Origin: an uncultured Elioraea sp.
GTDB taxonomy: Bacteria > Pseudomonadota > Alphaproteobacteria > Acetobacterales > Acetobacteraceae
NCBI GenBank assembly: GCA_937928775.1
Contig: CALFVI010000021.1
Span: 1 to 64,000 of the forward strand
Length of the DNA: 64,000 nucleotides
Direction of reading: 5' to 3'
Positions 1 through 7,974 of this stretch are shown here, in pieces; the first letter of the stretch is position 1; the number at the start of each line of letters is the position of its first letter. The notes below the pieces were generated by a model. The model was not told the DNA's origin. It did no database searches and saw only the letters and a program-made list of their open reading frames with translations. The position numbers were made by a program, and so were the translations under genes.

Positions 1-221
1 ACCGCGGCGAGCGTCGCGACCCAGTCCTCAACCGCCCCTTCGTCGGTGACGTCGAGCGCGGCGAACCGGGTTGCCTCGGGCAGGAGCTCGCGCACCGCTG
101 CGATCGCCTCCCGGTCGCGGTCCGCGACCGCAACTTGCCACCCTTCCGCCGCCGCCGCCTTGGCGATGGCGAGCCCGATTCCCGACGCCCCCCCGGTGAC
201 GGCGACGATGCCACGGTCCAT
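1..221 (-). CDS. SDR family oxidoreductase, N-terminal part (runs off window start)
   Basis: Short-chain dehydrogenase/reductase, only the first 73 codons present; the gene continues beyond base 1. The N-terminus reads as a Rossmann nucleotide-binding unit: a hydrophobic beta strand followed by the glycine motif TGGASGIG at about residues 9-16, then an acidic residue after the second strand (VADRD), as expected for cofactor ribose contact. The ATG at 221 is preceded by AGAGGAAA at a good ribosome-binding distance. The gene is divergent from the TRAP operon that begins at 362, so the 140 bp between them should hold both promoters. The active-site YxxxK lies outside the window, so substrate and activity cannot be judged. 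Confidence 0.85.
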   Translation of the reverse strand, partial: MDRGIVAVTGGASGIGLAIAKAAAAEGWQVAVADRDREAIAAVRELLPEATRFAALDVTDEGAVEDWVATLAA

Positions 222-361
222 CCGCGTTTCCTCTTTCCCTGTTTGTGCAAAGCATGCCGCGGACGCGCCAGCGGCGGAATGCCCCCTTGCAGGAGTGGCG
301 GGCCTCTCGCCATGCTGCGTGCCTCTCCGTTCGGGGGAACGGAGCGAAGGAGGAGACGCCC

Positions 362-1393
362 ATGTCCATCGCCCTCACACGGCGCGGCCTCATTGCCGCC
401 ACTGCCGTCGGTCTTGCCTCGCCCTGGGTGTCGCGCGCTCAGGCCGCAAAGAGCGAGTACAAGCTCTCAGTCGTCGGCAACCGGCCGATTCCCCTCTCCG
501 AAGGGGCGTTCCATTGGGCCGACCTGGTCACCGAACGCACGGGCGGGCGCATCACCGTCAAGGTCTATCCCGGCAGCCAGCTCGTCGGCGGCGATCAGAC
601 GCGCGAACTGCTCGCCATGCGCCAGGGCGTGATCGACTTCTGCGTTTCCTCGACCATCAACCTCTCGCCGCAGATCCGCGAGATGAACCTCTTCTCGCTG
701 CCGTTCCTGATGCCCTCGCACCGCGCTTTCGACGCGCTGATCGGCGGCGAGGTGGGACAGGAGCTGTTCCGCGTGATGGCCACGCGCGACGTGGTGCCGC
801 TTGCTTGGGGCGAGAACGGGTTCCGTGAACTCTCCAACTCGCGCCGCCCCGTGCGCACACCCGCAGACTTGCGGGGTCTGAAGATCCGTTTCGCAGCCGG
901 AGCGATCTTCTCCGACATCTTCACCGCGCTCGGCGCCAACCCAGTGCAGATGAGCTTCGCCGACCTGCAGCCCGCACTCTCCACCGGCGCGGTGGATGGG
1001 CAAGAGAACCCGATCAACCTTTTCCTCGCCTTCCGCATGGACCAGCTCGCGCAGCGCCACCTCACGGTGTGGAACTACTGCGCTGATGCGGGGATTTTCC
1101 ATGTGGCAAAGAGCGTGTGGGACACGTTCTCGGCGCAGGATCGCGAAATCGTGGCGGAAAGCGCACGCGAGGCGGCACGCCGGCAAATCGCTGCTTCGCG
1201 CAAAGGGATCACGCATCAGGACCGCTCCTCCTTCGAGGAGCTGGCGCGACGGGGCGTTGCTGTGGTGGAACTCTCGGAGGCAGAGAAGCAGGCCTTCGCG
1301 CGTGCGACCCGCAGCGTGTTCGACACTTGGGCGCAGCGGACGGGAGCCGAACTCGTGCGCAAGGCGGAGGCGGCGATCCGGGCGGTCATGTAA
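362..1393 (+). CDS. dctP: TRAP transporter substrate-binding protein (DctP family)
   Basis: Periplasmic solute-binding subunit of a tripartite ATP-independent transporter, 343 aa, the usual family length. The ATG at 362 follows GGAGGAGA at 5-8 bp; upstream in-frame codons are not protein-like. The N-terminus carries TRRGLIAATAVG with an AQA site near residue 28, a signal peptide of twin-arginine type. The mature part has family features: a central helix-rich domain and the segment FADLQPALSTGAVDGQENP, where the conserved G-x-VDGQENP loop meets the ligand. It is first in an operon with the small and large membrane subunits. The ligand, presumably an organic acid, cannot be read from sequence. 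Known of the family: uptake is driven by a sodium or proton gradient, not by ATP. Confidence 0.93.
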   Translation: MSIALTRRGLIAATAVGLASPWVSRAQAAKSEYKLSVVGNRPIPLSEGAFHWADLVTERTGGRITVKVYPGSQLVGGDQTRELLAMRQGVIDFCVSSTINLSPQIREMNLFSLPFLMPSHRAFDALIGGEVGQELFRVMATRDVVPLAWGENGFRELSNSRRPVRTPADLRGLKIRFAAGAIFSDIFTALGANPVQMSFADLQPALSTGAVDGQENPINLFLAFRMDQLAQRHLTVWNYCADAGIFHVAKSVWDTFSAQDREIVAESAREAARRQIAASRKGITHQDRSSFEELARRGVAVVELSEAEKQAFARATRSVFDTWAQRTGAELVRKAEAAIRAVM

Positions 1394-1446
1394 CGACACA
1401 GAGGCGGAACGGAGGACTGCGCCGGGCCGCCGTCCGGGATTGCTCG

Positions 1447-1962
1447 ATGGAAACCGAGGACCCTTCGCGCTCGCCTGGGCTGAAACTGGGCGAACCCCCT
1501 CCGCGCGTGCCGGCCTCACTCGAAAGGTCGATCGCGGCCGCAATCATGGCCGCACTCGCCCTGATCACGCTCGCCAACGTGCTGGCGCGCTGGTTCAGCA
1601 ACGTGTCCATCGCATTCACCGAGGAATACTCCGTCACCTTGATGGTGATCCTCACCCTGGTCGGCTCCGCCGCCGCCTTCGCTGCGGATCGTCACATCCG
1701 CCTCACCTTTTTCATCGAGAAGCTGCCCACGCGCCTCGCCCGCGCGCTTGAGCAGCTCGTCCTCCTCTCCACACTCTTCGTCTTCGGCGCGATCGCCTGG
1801 CTCGGTGCCGTCTATGTCTGGGACGAGTACCGGTTCGAGGTGCTTTCGGCAGGTCTTGGCGTGCCGCAGTGGCTCTACACCATCTGGCTGCCGGTGCTCG
1901 CTCTGCTGATTTGTCTCCGCATCCTCGGCCGGCTGCTGCGCGTCGCGCGCGCGAGGGGGTGA
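1447..1962 (+). CDS. dctQ: TRAP transporter small permease (DctQ family)
   Basis: Small membrane subunit, 171 aa, with about four hydrophobic segments (roughly residues 32-50, 63-82, 98-120 and 138-158). The conserved pattern with R-W in helix 1 (VLARWF), a TEEYS motif before helix 2 and HIRLTFF after it is typical of DctQ. The ATG at 1447 gives a short soluble N-terminal tail; the 53 bp after dctP contain no better start. It sits 6 bp before the large permease. Together with the upstream binding protein it forms a normal DctPQM set, in which DctQ supports the transport subunit in the inner membrane. Confidence 0.88.
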   Translation: METEDPSRSPGLKLGEPPPRVPASLERSIAAAIMAALALITLANVLARWFSNVSIAFTEEYSVTLMVILTLVGSAAAFAADRHIRLTFFIEKLPTRLARALEQLVLLSTLFVFGAIAWLGAVYVWDEYRFEVLSAGLGVPQWLYTIWLPVLALLICLRILGRLLRVARARG

Positions 1963-1968
1963 GGGCGG

Positions 1969-3264
1969 ATGGTGCTCGACGGCTCGGCCCTCCTGCTCAG
2001 TGCGTTCTTCCTGCTGCTGTTTCTCGGCGTGCCCATCGGCGTGGCGCTGGGCCTATCCGGTTTCGCGGTCATCGGCGTGCACGGGCTCGGCGTGATGGCG
2101 CTGCCAACCAACATCTGGGCCGGCATCGCGAAGTATCCGTTGCTTGCACTGCCGATGTTTGTGCTGGCGGGAATGATGTTCGAGCGGTCCGGGGTGGCTG
2201 AGCGTCTTGTGCGCTTCGCCTCCTCCCTCGTCGGACAACGGCGCGGCGGGCTTGCCGTGGTCGCCGTTCTGGTCTGCATGATCCTAGGTGGCATCTCGGG
2301 ATCGGGAGCGGCGGATGCGGCGGCGGTGTCGGCGGTGATGCTGCCCTCGATGCTGCGGCAGAACTATCCGCGCCCTTACATCGCCTCCCTGGTCGCGGCG
2401 GCGGGTTCCACCGCCGTGCTCATTCCGCCCTCGATCCCGTTCATCGTCTATGCGGTTCTGGTGCCGGGCGTGTCGGTGCCCGCCCTGTTCGTCGGCGGGC
2501 TCATCCCCGGCCTCCTGGTGGGGGCGGCACTGCTCGTCCCTGCCATCGCGCTCGCGAGGGTCGGCGGCTTCGGCGCGCCGGAGCCAGGAGAAGCCCGGCC
2601 GCCGGTCGGACGGAGCCTGGTCGAGGCCGGCTGGGGCCTCGCCGCGCCGGTAGTGATCCTTGGCGGACTGCGCACTGGGATGTTCACCCCAACGGAGGCG
2701 GCGGTCGTTGCCGTGTTTTACGGGTTGTTCGTCGGCAGCGTCATCTATCGCACGCTGGGCCTGGGCGAGATCTACGAGTGCCTGCGCGACTCGGCCGAGA
2801 TCTCCGCCGTCGTGCTGATCATCGTCGCGCTCGCTTCGATCTTTGCCTATGCGGGAGCGACCGTTGGCGCCTTTGACAGTCTCGCGCGCGGGATGCTCGC
2901 CCTCACCTCGTCGGAATGGGCGATGAAGCTTCTGATCATGCTGCTCGTGCTGGTGGCGGGCATGCTGATCGATGCGATCTCGATCTTCCTCGTCTTCCTG
3001 CCCATCCTGCTGCCGATCGCGCGCAGCTTCGGCTGGGACCTTACCTGGTTCGGCATCGTGCTGACCATGAACGTTGCGATCGGCTCCTTCACGCCGCCGA
3101 TGGCGGTGAACCTGATGGTGACCTGCAAGGTCGCAGGCTGCTCGATCGAGGAGACGGTGCCGTGGGTCATCTGGTTCGTGCTCGCGATGCTGGCCGCACT
3201 CCTTCTCGTGCTGTTCATCCCGGACCTTGCTCTCGCCCTGCCGCGCGCGCTCGGCGACCTGTGA
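1969..3264 (+). CDS. dctM: TRAP transporter large permease (DctM family)
   Basis: The transport-catalysing subunit, 431 aa and about 12 hydrophobic segments along its full length. Family hallmarks are visible: PLLALPMFVLAGMMFERSG near residues 60-80, GGISGSGAADAAAVSAVMLP near 105-124, and IPPSIPFIVYAVL near 145-157. The C-terminal half repeats the fold, with FTPPMAVNLMV around residue 375. The ATG at 1969 follows a GAGGGCGG ribosome-binding site. It is the last gene of the operon; no clear terminator follows, and a pseudogene region begins about 300 bp downstream. This TRAP set and the one at 51.8-54.7 kb are only distantly similar. Confidence 0.93.
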   Translation: MVLDGSALLLSAFFLLLFLGVPIGVALGLSGFAVIGVHGLGVMALPTNIWAGIAKYPLLALPMFVLAGMMFERSGVAERLVRFASSLVGQRRGGLAVVAVLVCMILGGISGSGAADAAAVSAVMLPSMLRQNYPRPYIASLVAAAGSTAVLIPPSIPFIVYAVLVPGVSVPALFVGGLIPGLLVGAALLVPAIALARVGGFGAPEPGEARPPVGRSLVEAGWGLAAPVVILGGLRTGMFTPTEAAVVAVFYGLFVGSVIYRTLGLGEIYECLRDSAEISAVVLIIVALASIFAYAGATVGAFDSLARGMLALTSSEWAMKLLIMLLVLVAGMLIDAISIFLVFLPILLPIARSFGWDLTWFGIVLTMNVAIGSFTPPMAVNLMVTCKVAGCSIEETVPWVIWFVLAMLAALLLVLFIPDLALALPRALGDL

Positions 3265-3576
3265 GATCCTGGCGCTGCCCGCGTCACCTCATCTCCATCG
3301 TCTGCACGTCATGTGGTCGGCGTGAACCGGGTCTCCTGGGAAGGGGTGCGGGCGGTCATCTCAGCTCGCTACCGCGCTGTGATCCCGTCCCTCGCTGCGC
3401 TGCCGGATGTCGGATCCACCGGGCGAGGGACGTTCCCTGTTCGAGGATGCTGACCCGGTGGCGGAGTGCGCCGAGTACCATCGCCGGTATCTTCCGGTTG
3501 CATTCTCCGCGACCTCGATGTTGCCGTGGCCCGCGAGACAGCGTCCTCGGCTCCTGCAGGGGACACCGCGAATGGA

Positions 3577-4287
3577 ATGGCGGTCCCGGTTGGGCATTCT
3601 CTGGGCGCGAGTGGAGCGGTGATGCAAACCATCCTGAACACCCCTCTCGCCTCCGCCGACACGCTGGGCGTCTCGTCTGGAGCTGGGCTGGGTGCCGCTA
3701 CGATGATCGTGCTGGGCAGCCCGTTGGCATTGCCGAAGGCCCGGGCCGTGCCACTTGCAGCCTTCGCCTCCGCGTCACTCACCTGTGGCCTCGTCCGGAT
3801 GATCGACAGCGTGCGAGGGGGCGACCGCCGAAGGGCTGGTGGTCGCTGGCATCGCCCTGATGTTCCTCTGCTGGGCGCGGGCGGTTGCACGCTTTCCTCT
3901 TGATCTCGCTCAAGACAGGCGTCGCGGTCACCTTCACCGGAACCATCGGCGTCGTCGGTCTTGTCGCGCCCCACAGCGCCCGCGGCATTGTCGGCGAGGA
4001 CCAGCGTGCTCCATTGGCGCAACACCCTCGCCCGTCTTGATCTGTCGCGCCGCCCGTCCGACCAAGACGGGCTCATCGTGGTCATCGCGCTGCACGATCT
4101 CAACCTCGCGCTCGCCTGTGCATTACGCGCGCTCGTTCTCGGCAAGGGTCGGTTGGGTGCGGATGGGCGGCCCGACACCGCACTCTCACTCGATGTGATT
4201 GCGGAGGTATGGTGGGTTGAGGACGAGCTTGTGCGGAGCTGGTCGGGACGAACCGCCATTCTGCCGCACCGCCCCCTCGCGGCATGA
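3577..4287 (+). pseudogene. Decayed FecCD/FecE-type iron-siderophore ABC transporter remnant
   Basis: Four collinear pieces of a siderophore/cobalamin-type importer are readable in different frames. At 3577-3820 is a FecCD permease N-terminal section (GASGAVMQTILNTPLA, then LGVSSGAGLGAA). At about 3839-3880, in another frame, comes VAGIALMFL. At 3894-4010, in the third frame, comes a FecCD motif-rich section (TFTGTIGVVGLVAPH). At about 4010-4287 follows the C-terminal end of the ATPase (IVVIALHDLNLALA, then DVIAEVWWVEDEL). The permease middle and the ATPase Walker A, signature and Walker B parts are absent, so a deletion fused permease to ATPase tail and at least two frameshifts followed. No function is expected. 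Order and motifs match FecC/D then FecE operons; the call as a remnant is direct from sequence. Confidence 0.8.
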
Positions 4288-4342
4288 GCTGGAACCGGGA
4301 ACGAACCGCTCACTCCACGCTCAGCCGAGCGTCGGAGTGACG

Positions 4343-4419
4343 TGGCGCGCCCTGAGGGATTCGAACCCCCGACCCGCAGCTTAGAAGGCTGCCGCTCTAT
4401 CCGGCTGAGCTAAGGGCGC
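4343..4419 (-). tRNA. tRNA-Arg (TCT)
   Basis: Complete cloverleaf on the minus strand, 77 nt including an encoded CCA. Acceptor arms are GCGCCCT and AGGGCGC with discriminator G; the D stem is GCTC/GAGC; the anticodon stem GCAGC/GCTGC frames a loop with TCT; the T arm contains GGTTCGAATC. It decodes AGA/AGG, rare arginine codons in this GC-rich genome. It lies between the ABC-transporter remnant and the complex I gene. Confidence 0.96.
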
Positions 4420-4617
4420 GGCGCAACACCCGTCTTATAGCAGGAGCGCGAAAGGACAGAACCGCGCTGCGGCGTCTCCGCCCCACCCACTGTGCGTCGG
4501 GGAAAACTTTGCACTCTGCGGTCAGCCGTCTGGGCGACAGCCCATGAGACCGTGTCAGCCGCGACGGCCGCCGGCCTAATCCAGGCGAGGGGAAAAGCCG
4601 GGCGGCGGGTGATCCGA

Positions 4618-4929
4618 TCAGTGTGTCCAGTTCTCGCGCCGGGTGTGCGCGAAGTTTTCGGCGTAGCTCTTCGGCTTCACGTGGTGGTCTGCAAGGGGCT
4701 CCACCTCGTAGGCAATTCCATGCCTCTCCGCGTAGGCCTTCGCCGCCTCAAGCGAGGAGAAGCGAAGCCGCACCTGGCGTTCCAAGGTCGACCCACCCCC
4801 CACCCAGCCGGTGAGCGGATCGTGACGCAAGGGCACTGTGGGCTCAAACTCGAGCCACCACTCCTTCGTCCGGGCCTTGCCGGACTGGGTTGGCGTCTTC
4901 GGCAGCCGATAGATGCGGGCCTTGCTCAT
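4618..4929 (-). CDS. NADH dehydrogenase Fe-S protein 4 (NDUFS4)-like accessory subunit
   Basis: 103 aa, matching the ETC complex I conserved-region family (NDUFS4/AQDQ in mitochondria). The sequence shows the typical K-x-x-x-S-G-K-A-R-T-K-E-W-x-L-E-F start (residues 11-28), the W-x-G/S segment near 42-48, L-x-F-S-S-L-E-A-A-K-A-Y-A near 56-68, and the C-terminal P-K-S-Y-A-E-N-F motif. It is an accessory subunit of respiratory complex I, found in alphaproteobacteria and mitochondria and associated with the matrix or cytoplasmic arm. The gene is monocistronic, lying between tRNA-Arg and tRNA-Pro, far from any nuo operon. Confidence 0.9.
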   Translation of the reverse strand: MSKARIYRLPKTPTQSGKARTKEWWLEFEPTVPLRHDPLTGWVGGGSTLERQVRLRFSSLEAAKAYAERHGIAYEVEPLADHHVKPKSYAENFAHTRRENWTH

Positions 4930-4947
4930 CGCCTGTGCCCTCTCCGC

Positions 4948-5024
4948 TGGTCGGGGCGGCCGGATTCGAACCGACGACCTTCTGCGCCCAAGGCAGACGC
5001 GCTACCAGGCTGCGCTACGCCCCG
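4948..5024 (-). tRNA. tRNA-Pro (TGG)
   Basis: Complete 77-nt cloverleaf on the minus strand with encoded CCA. Acceptor arms are CGGGGCG/CGCCCCG, discriminator A; the anticodon loop reads CTTGGGC, giving TGG; the T arm contains GGTTCGAATCC. It lies 19 bp upstream of the NDUFS4-like gene on the same strand and may share its transcript. Confidence 0.96.
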
Positions 5025-5074
5025 CCGGGGCGGCACCGTAGCCATGCCGTCGCCCGCCCGCAACCGTGGCATCG

Positions 5075-6349
5075 TCACGCGGGAAGAATGGCCTCGAGCC
5101 CACCCATGTAGGGTCTAAGAACCTCCGGGATGTCAATGCCGCCATCCGCCCTCTGATACGTCTCCATCACCGCAATCAGGGTCCGCCCGACCGCAAGCCC
5201 TGAACCGTTCAGCGTGTGCACGAACCGCGTGCCCTTGCCATCGGCGGGCCGGTAGCGCGCGTCCATGCGCCGCGCCTGGAAGTCGCGGCAGTTCGAGCAA
5301 GACGAAATCTCCCGCCACGCCCCCTGGCCCGGAAGCCAGACCTCGAGGTCGAAGGTGCGCGCGGCAGAAAAGCCGATGTCGCCGGAACAAAGATCGACCA
5401 CGCGGTAGGCGAGCCCCAGCCGCTGCAACACGGTCTCTGCACAGCGCGTCATCCGCTCGTGCTCGGCCTCGGACTGTTCAGGGGTGGTGATGGAGACGAG
5501 CTCCACCTTAAGGAACTGGTGCTGGCGCAGCATGCCGCGCACGTCGCGCCCGGCACTGCCGGCCTCGGCGCGAAAGCAAGGGGTGAGTGCAGTGACCCGG
5601 AGGGGAAGCTCGCTTTCCGCGAGGATCCGCTCGCGCACCAGGTTGGTCAGAGGCACCTCGGCGGTGGGGATCAGCCACCGCCCGTCGGTGGTGACGAATT
5701 GATCCTCGCGGAACTTCGGCAACTGCCCGGTGCCGAACAGCACCTCCTCGCGCACAAGCAGAGGCGGGCTCACCTCGGTGTAGCCGTGCTCGCCCACCTG
5801 CAGGTCAAGCATGAACTGCCCAATCGCCCGCTCGAGCCGCGCGAGCGCCCCCTTGAGCACGACGAAGCGCGAGCCCGAGAGTCTCGCCGCTGCCTCGAAG
5901 TCCATCAGGCCCAGTCGCTCGCCGAGCTCGAAATGCTGCAGCGGTGTCCAGTCGAACCGCCTCGGTTCCCCCCACGCGCGAAGCACCACATTCTCCTCGG
6001 CCGAGGCCCCCGTCGGCACCGAGGCGTCGAGCCAGTTTGGAAGGGTGGCGAGCAAAGAGTCGAGTTCGCGGCCAAGCCGCTTCTCCTCTGCCTCCTCGCG
6101 CGCGATCGCGTCCGCGAGCGCGGCCGATTCAGCCAACAGGGCTGAGACGTCCTCGCCCGCGCCGCGCGCAGCACCGATGCGCTTGGACAGCGCGTTGCGC
6201 CGTGCCTGCAGCTCCTGAAAGGCGGTCTGGGCAGAGCGGCGAAGACGATCGAGCTCGAGGACACGGGAGGAGGCGGGCTCAAAGCCGCGCCTGGCCAGCA
6301 TCGCGTCGAAGGTCTCCGGGGCCTCCCGGATCCGTTTCAGATCGTGCAT
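5075..6349 (-). CDS. serS: Serine--tRNA ligase
   Basis: Class II aminoacyl-tRNA synthetase charging tRNA-Ser, 424 aa, the standard length. Residues 1-105 form the long antiparallel coiled-coil arm that grips the tRNA variable arm. The catalytic core shows the TAE serine-binding motif (229-231), motif 2 with [13 protein letters not shown] (257-270), and motif 3 with [12 protein letters not shown] (382-393), which holds the ATP-contacting arginine. The ATG at 6349 begins the family-typical MHDLKRIRE. It is the last gene of the minus-strand run that starts at argS and lies 30 bp downstream of tatC; the tatABC-serS order is common in alphaproteobacteria. Confidence 0.97.
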   Translation of the reverse strand: MHDLKRIREAPETFDAMLARRGFEPASSRVLELDRLRRSAQTAFQELQARRNALSKRIGAARGAGEDVSALLAESAALADAIAREEAEEKRLGRELDSLLATLPNWLDASVPTGASAEENVVLRAWGEPRRFDWTPLQHFELGERLGLMDFEAAARLSGSRFVVLKGALARLERAIGQFMLDLQVGEHGYTEVSPPLLVREEVLFGTGQLPKFREDQFVTTDGRWLIPTAEVPLTNLVRERILAESELPLRVTALTPCFRAEAGSAGRDVRGMLRQHQFLKVELVSITTPEQSEAEHERMTRCAETVLQRLGLAYRVVDLCSGDIGFSAARTFDLEVWLPGQGAWREISSCSNCRDFQARRMDARYRPADGKGTRFVHTLNGSGLAVGRTLIAVMETYQRADGGIDIPEVLRPYMGGLEAILPA

Positions 6350-6379
6350 CGGACCGGTGCGCTTGGTGTTGGGCGGGAA

Positions 6380-7168
6380 TCACTCGGCGGCGGCAGGCTC
6401 GGGCTTCGGACGCGCCAGTCTGGCGGCGAGGATCGAGCCCTCGTAGAGCAGGATCAGAGGTAAGGCGAGCCCGATTTGGCTGATCACGTCGGGCGGCGTG
6501 ATCACCGCGGCGAGCACGAACATGCCGACGATGGCGTAGCGGCGCTTCGCTGCCATGCCTTCGGGCGTGACGATCCCCACCCGCGCGAGCAGCACAAGCC
6601 CGACCGGCATCAGGAAGGCGAAGCCAAAGGCGAAGATCAGCCGCATCACCAGCGAGAGGTATTCGCCGACCTTCGCCTCGAGCTGGATGGGCAGGCCGCC
6701 TGCACCTTCCGGGCTTTCAAAGGAGAGGAAAAAGTGCCAGGCGGCGGGGATGACTAAGTAGTAGCAGAAGGCGGCTCCGAGAGAAAAAAAGACGGGGGTG
6801 GCAAGAAGAAAGGGACGGATCGCCCTCTTCTCGCTGCGATAGAGGCCCGGGGCGACGAACAGCCAGAGTTGCATCGCCCACCAGGGGAAGGAGATCATCA
6901 ACGCGCCCCAGAAGGCAACCTTGAGGTAGGTGAAGAACGCCTCGTAGAGGGCGGTAAAGATCATCCGCCGCTCCTGCCCCGTTTGCGCGGCAAGGATGTC
7001 GGCCAGGGGGGCAGCAAGAAAGCCATAGATCTGCTTGGAGAAGGCGTAACAGAGGATGAAGGCGGCGACGAAACCGCCCAAGGCGTAGAGGATGCGCTGC
7101 CTGAGCTCGATCAGGTGATCGATCAGCGGCATCGGCTTGTCGTCGATGACGTCGTCCTCGGGTCGCAT
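6380..7168 (-). CDS. tatC: Sec-independent protein translocase subunit TatC
   Basis: Polytopic core of the twin-arginine translocase, 262 aa with six hydrophobic segments. The N-terminus has the family motif MPLIDHLIELRQRIL (residues 12-26), which recognises the twin-arginine signal. Further conserved parts are FLxAPL after helix 1 and the long first periplasmic region with FTALYEAFFTYLKVAF. The start ATG at 7168 lies 6 bp after tatB. It works with TatA and TatB encoded directly upstream to move folded proteins across the inner membrane. Both TRAP binding proteins in this window have Arg-Arg signal peptides and may be among its clients (inference). Confidence 0.97.
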   Translation of the reverse strand: MRPEDDVIDDKPMPLIDHLIELRQRILYALGGFVAAFILCYAFSKQIYGFLAAPLADILAAQTGQERRMIFTALYEAFFTYLKVAFWGALMISFPWWAMQLWLFVAPGLYRSEKRAIRPFLLATPVFFSLGAAFCYYLVIPAAWHFFLSFESPEGAGGLPIQLEAKVGEYLSLVMRLIFAFGFAFLMPVGLVLLARVGIVTPEGMAAKRRYAIVGMFVLAAVITPPDVISQIGLALPLILLYEGSILAARLARPKPEPAAAE

Positions 7169-7174
7169 GGCGCG

Positions 7175-7645
7175 TCAGGCCCCGTCGCGCTTCATGGAAG
7201 GGGGCAGCGAGGGCGGCGGTTCGTCGGGGGGCGGCTTTAGCTCGGTGGCAGGGGTGGCGGAAGCCACGGTCGGCTCGGCCGTCACCGCAGCGGGCTCGGG
7301 TTCCGGCGCTGCGGCGTGGGCTGAGCTGTCATAGGCCGCGGATGAAGAGGCGAAAGGGTCGGAGAAGCTCTTCGCCATCTCCCGGTTTGGATCGAGCTCC
7401 TCCTCGAACTTGCGTTTGAAGTCATACGCGCCTGAACGAAGCTCGTCGATCTGGCGCTTCACCTCGTCGAGCTTCGCCTCCCGCATCATCTCGTCGACAT
7501 GGACCTGGAACTCGGCTGCCATGCGCCGTGCCTTCTTAATGAAGTCGGCGACGCCACGAATGGCGTGCGGCAAATCCTTCGGCCCGATCACAACGAGCGC
7601 GACCAGCAAGATGAGCGCGATTTCGGTCCAAGCGAGATCGAACAT
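7175..7645 (-). CDS. tatB: Sec-independent protein translocase subunit TatB
   Basis: 156 aa with one N-terminal membrane helix (residues 5-21), the conserved Glu in W-T-E (residue 8), the G-P-K-D-L-P hinge and a long amphipathic helix. The charged, proline-rich C-terminal tail from about residue 95 is typically variable. TatB forms the receptor complex with TatC for twin-arginine signals. It lies 40 bp after tatA and 6 bp before tatC. Confidence 0.95.
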   Translation of the reverse strand: MFDLAWTEIALILLVALVVIGPKDLPHAIRGVADFIKKARRMAAEFQVHVDEMMREAKLDEVKRQIDELRSGAYDFKRKFEEELDPNREMAKSFSDPFASSSAAYDSSAHAAAPEPEPAAVTAEPTVASATPATELKPPPDEPPPSLPPSMKRDGA

Positions 7646-7685
7646 GCCGCCTCAGTTCCCGCCTTTCGCTGCGGCGGGGCTGCTG

Positions 7686-7871
7686 TCAGCTGGTGCGGTC
7701 GGCGGCAGGCTCTTCGAAGGGCTCATCCGCGCTCCCTTTCCCCGCCAGCTGGCGACGCAAACCGGCAACCCCGCGTCCCACTTCCGCCGCCAAGGCAGGG
7801 ATGTGGCGTGAGCCGAACAGCGCCGCCACCACCAAGCCGACCAGAAGAATCTGCCATAAACCAATCGTCAT
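7686..7871 (-). CDS. tatA: Sec-independent protein translocase subunit TatA
   Basis: Small 61-aa protein beginning MTIGLWQILLVG at the ATG at 7871, with a single membrane helix, the F-G-S-R-x-I-P hinge at about residues 20-26 and an amphipathic helix ending in GLRRQL. This is the TatA layout; TatA oligomers form the translocation path. The tail is short (about 20 residues), near the low end for TatA. The frame extends further upstream, but those residues are not protein-like and the ATG starts exactly at the family N-terminus. It is followed by tatB and tatC. Confidence 0.92.
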   Translation of the reverse strand: MTIGLWQILLVGLVVAALFGSRHIPALAAEVGRGVAGLRRQLAGKGSADEPFEEPAADRTS

Positions 7872-7974
7872 CGAGATGCCCACCTTGGCCTGGCCCGCAC
7901 ATCCCGCGCACGCGGAGAGATCATGGCAGAGGGGGGTGAGGGCCGCAACGCGGCACCACGCGCCTCGCCTATGC

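Noticed and set aside
3265-3576. Possible cobalamin riboswitch before the FecCD remnant
   Set aside because: Pieces such as TGGGAAGGGGTGCGGG loosely resemble the conserved core, but the CTGCCCCCGCAAC-type box and the ordered stems are not there.
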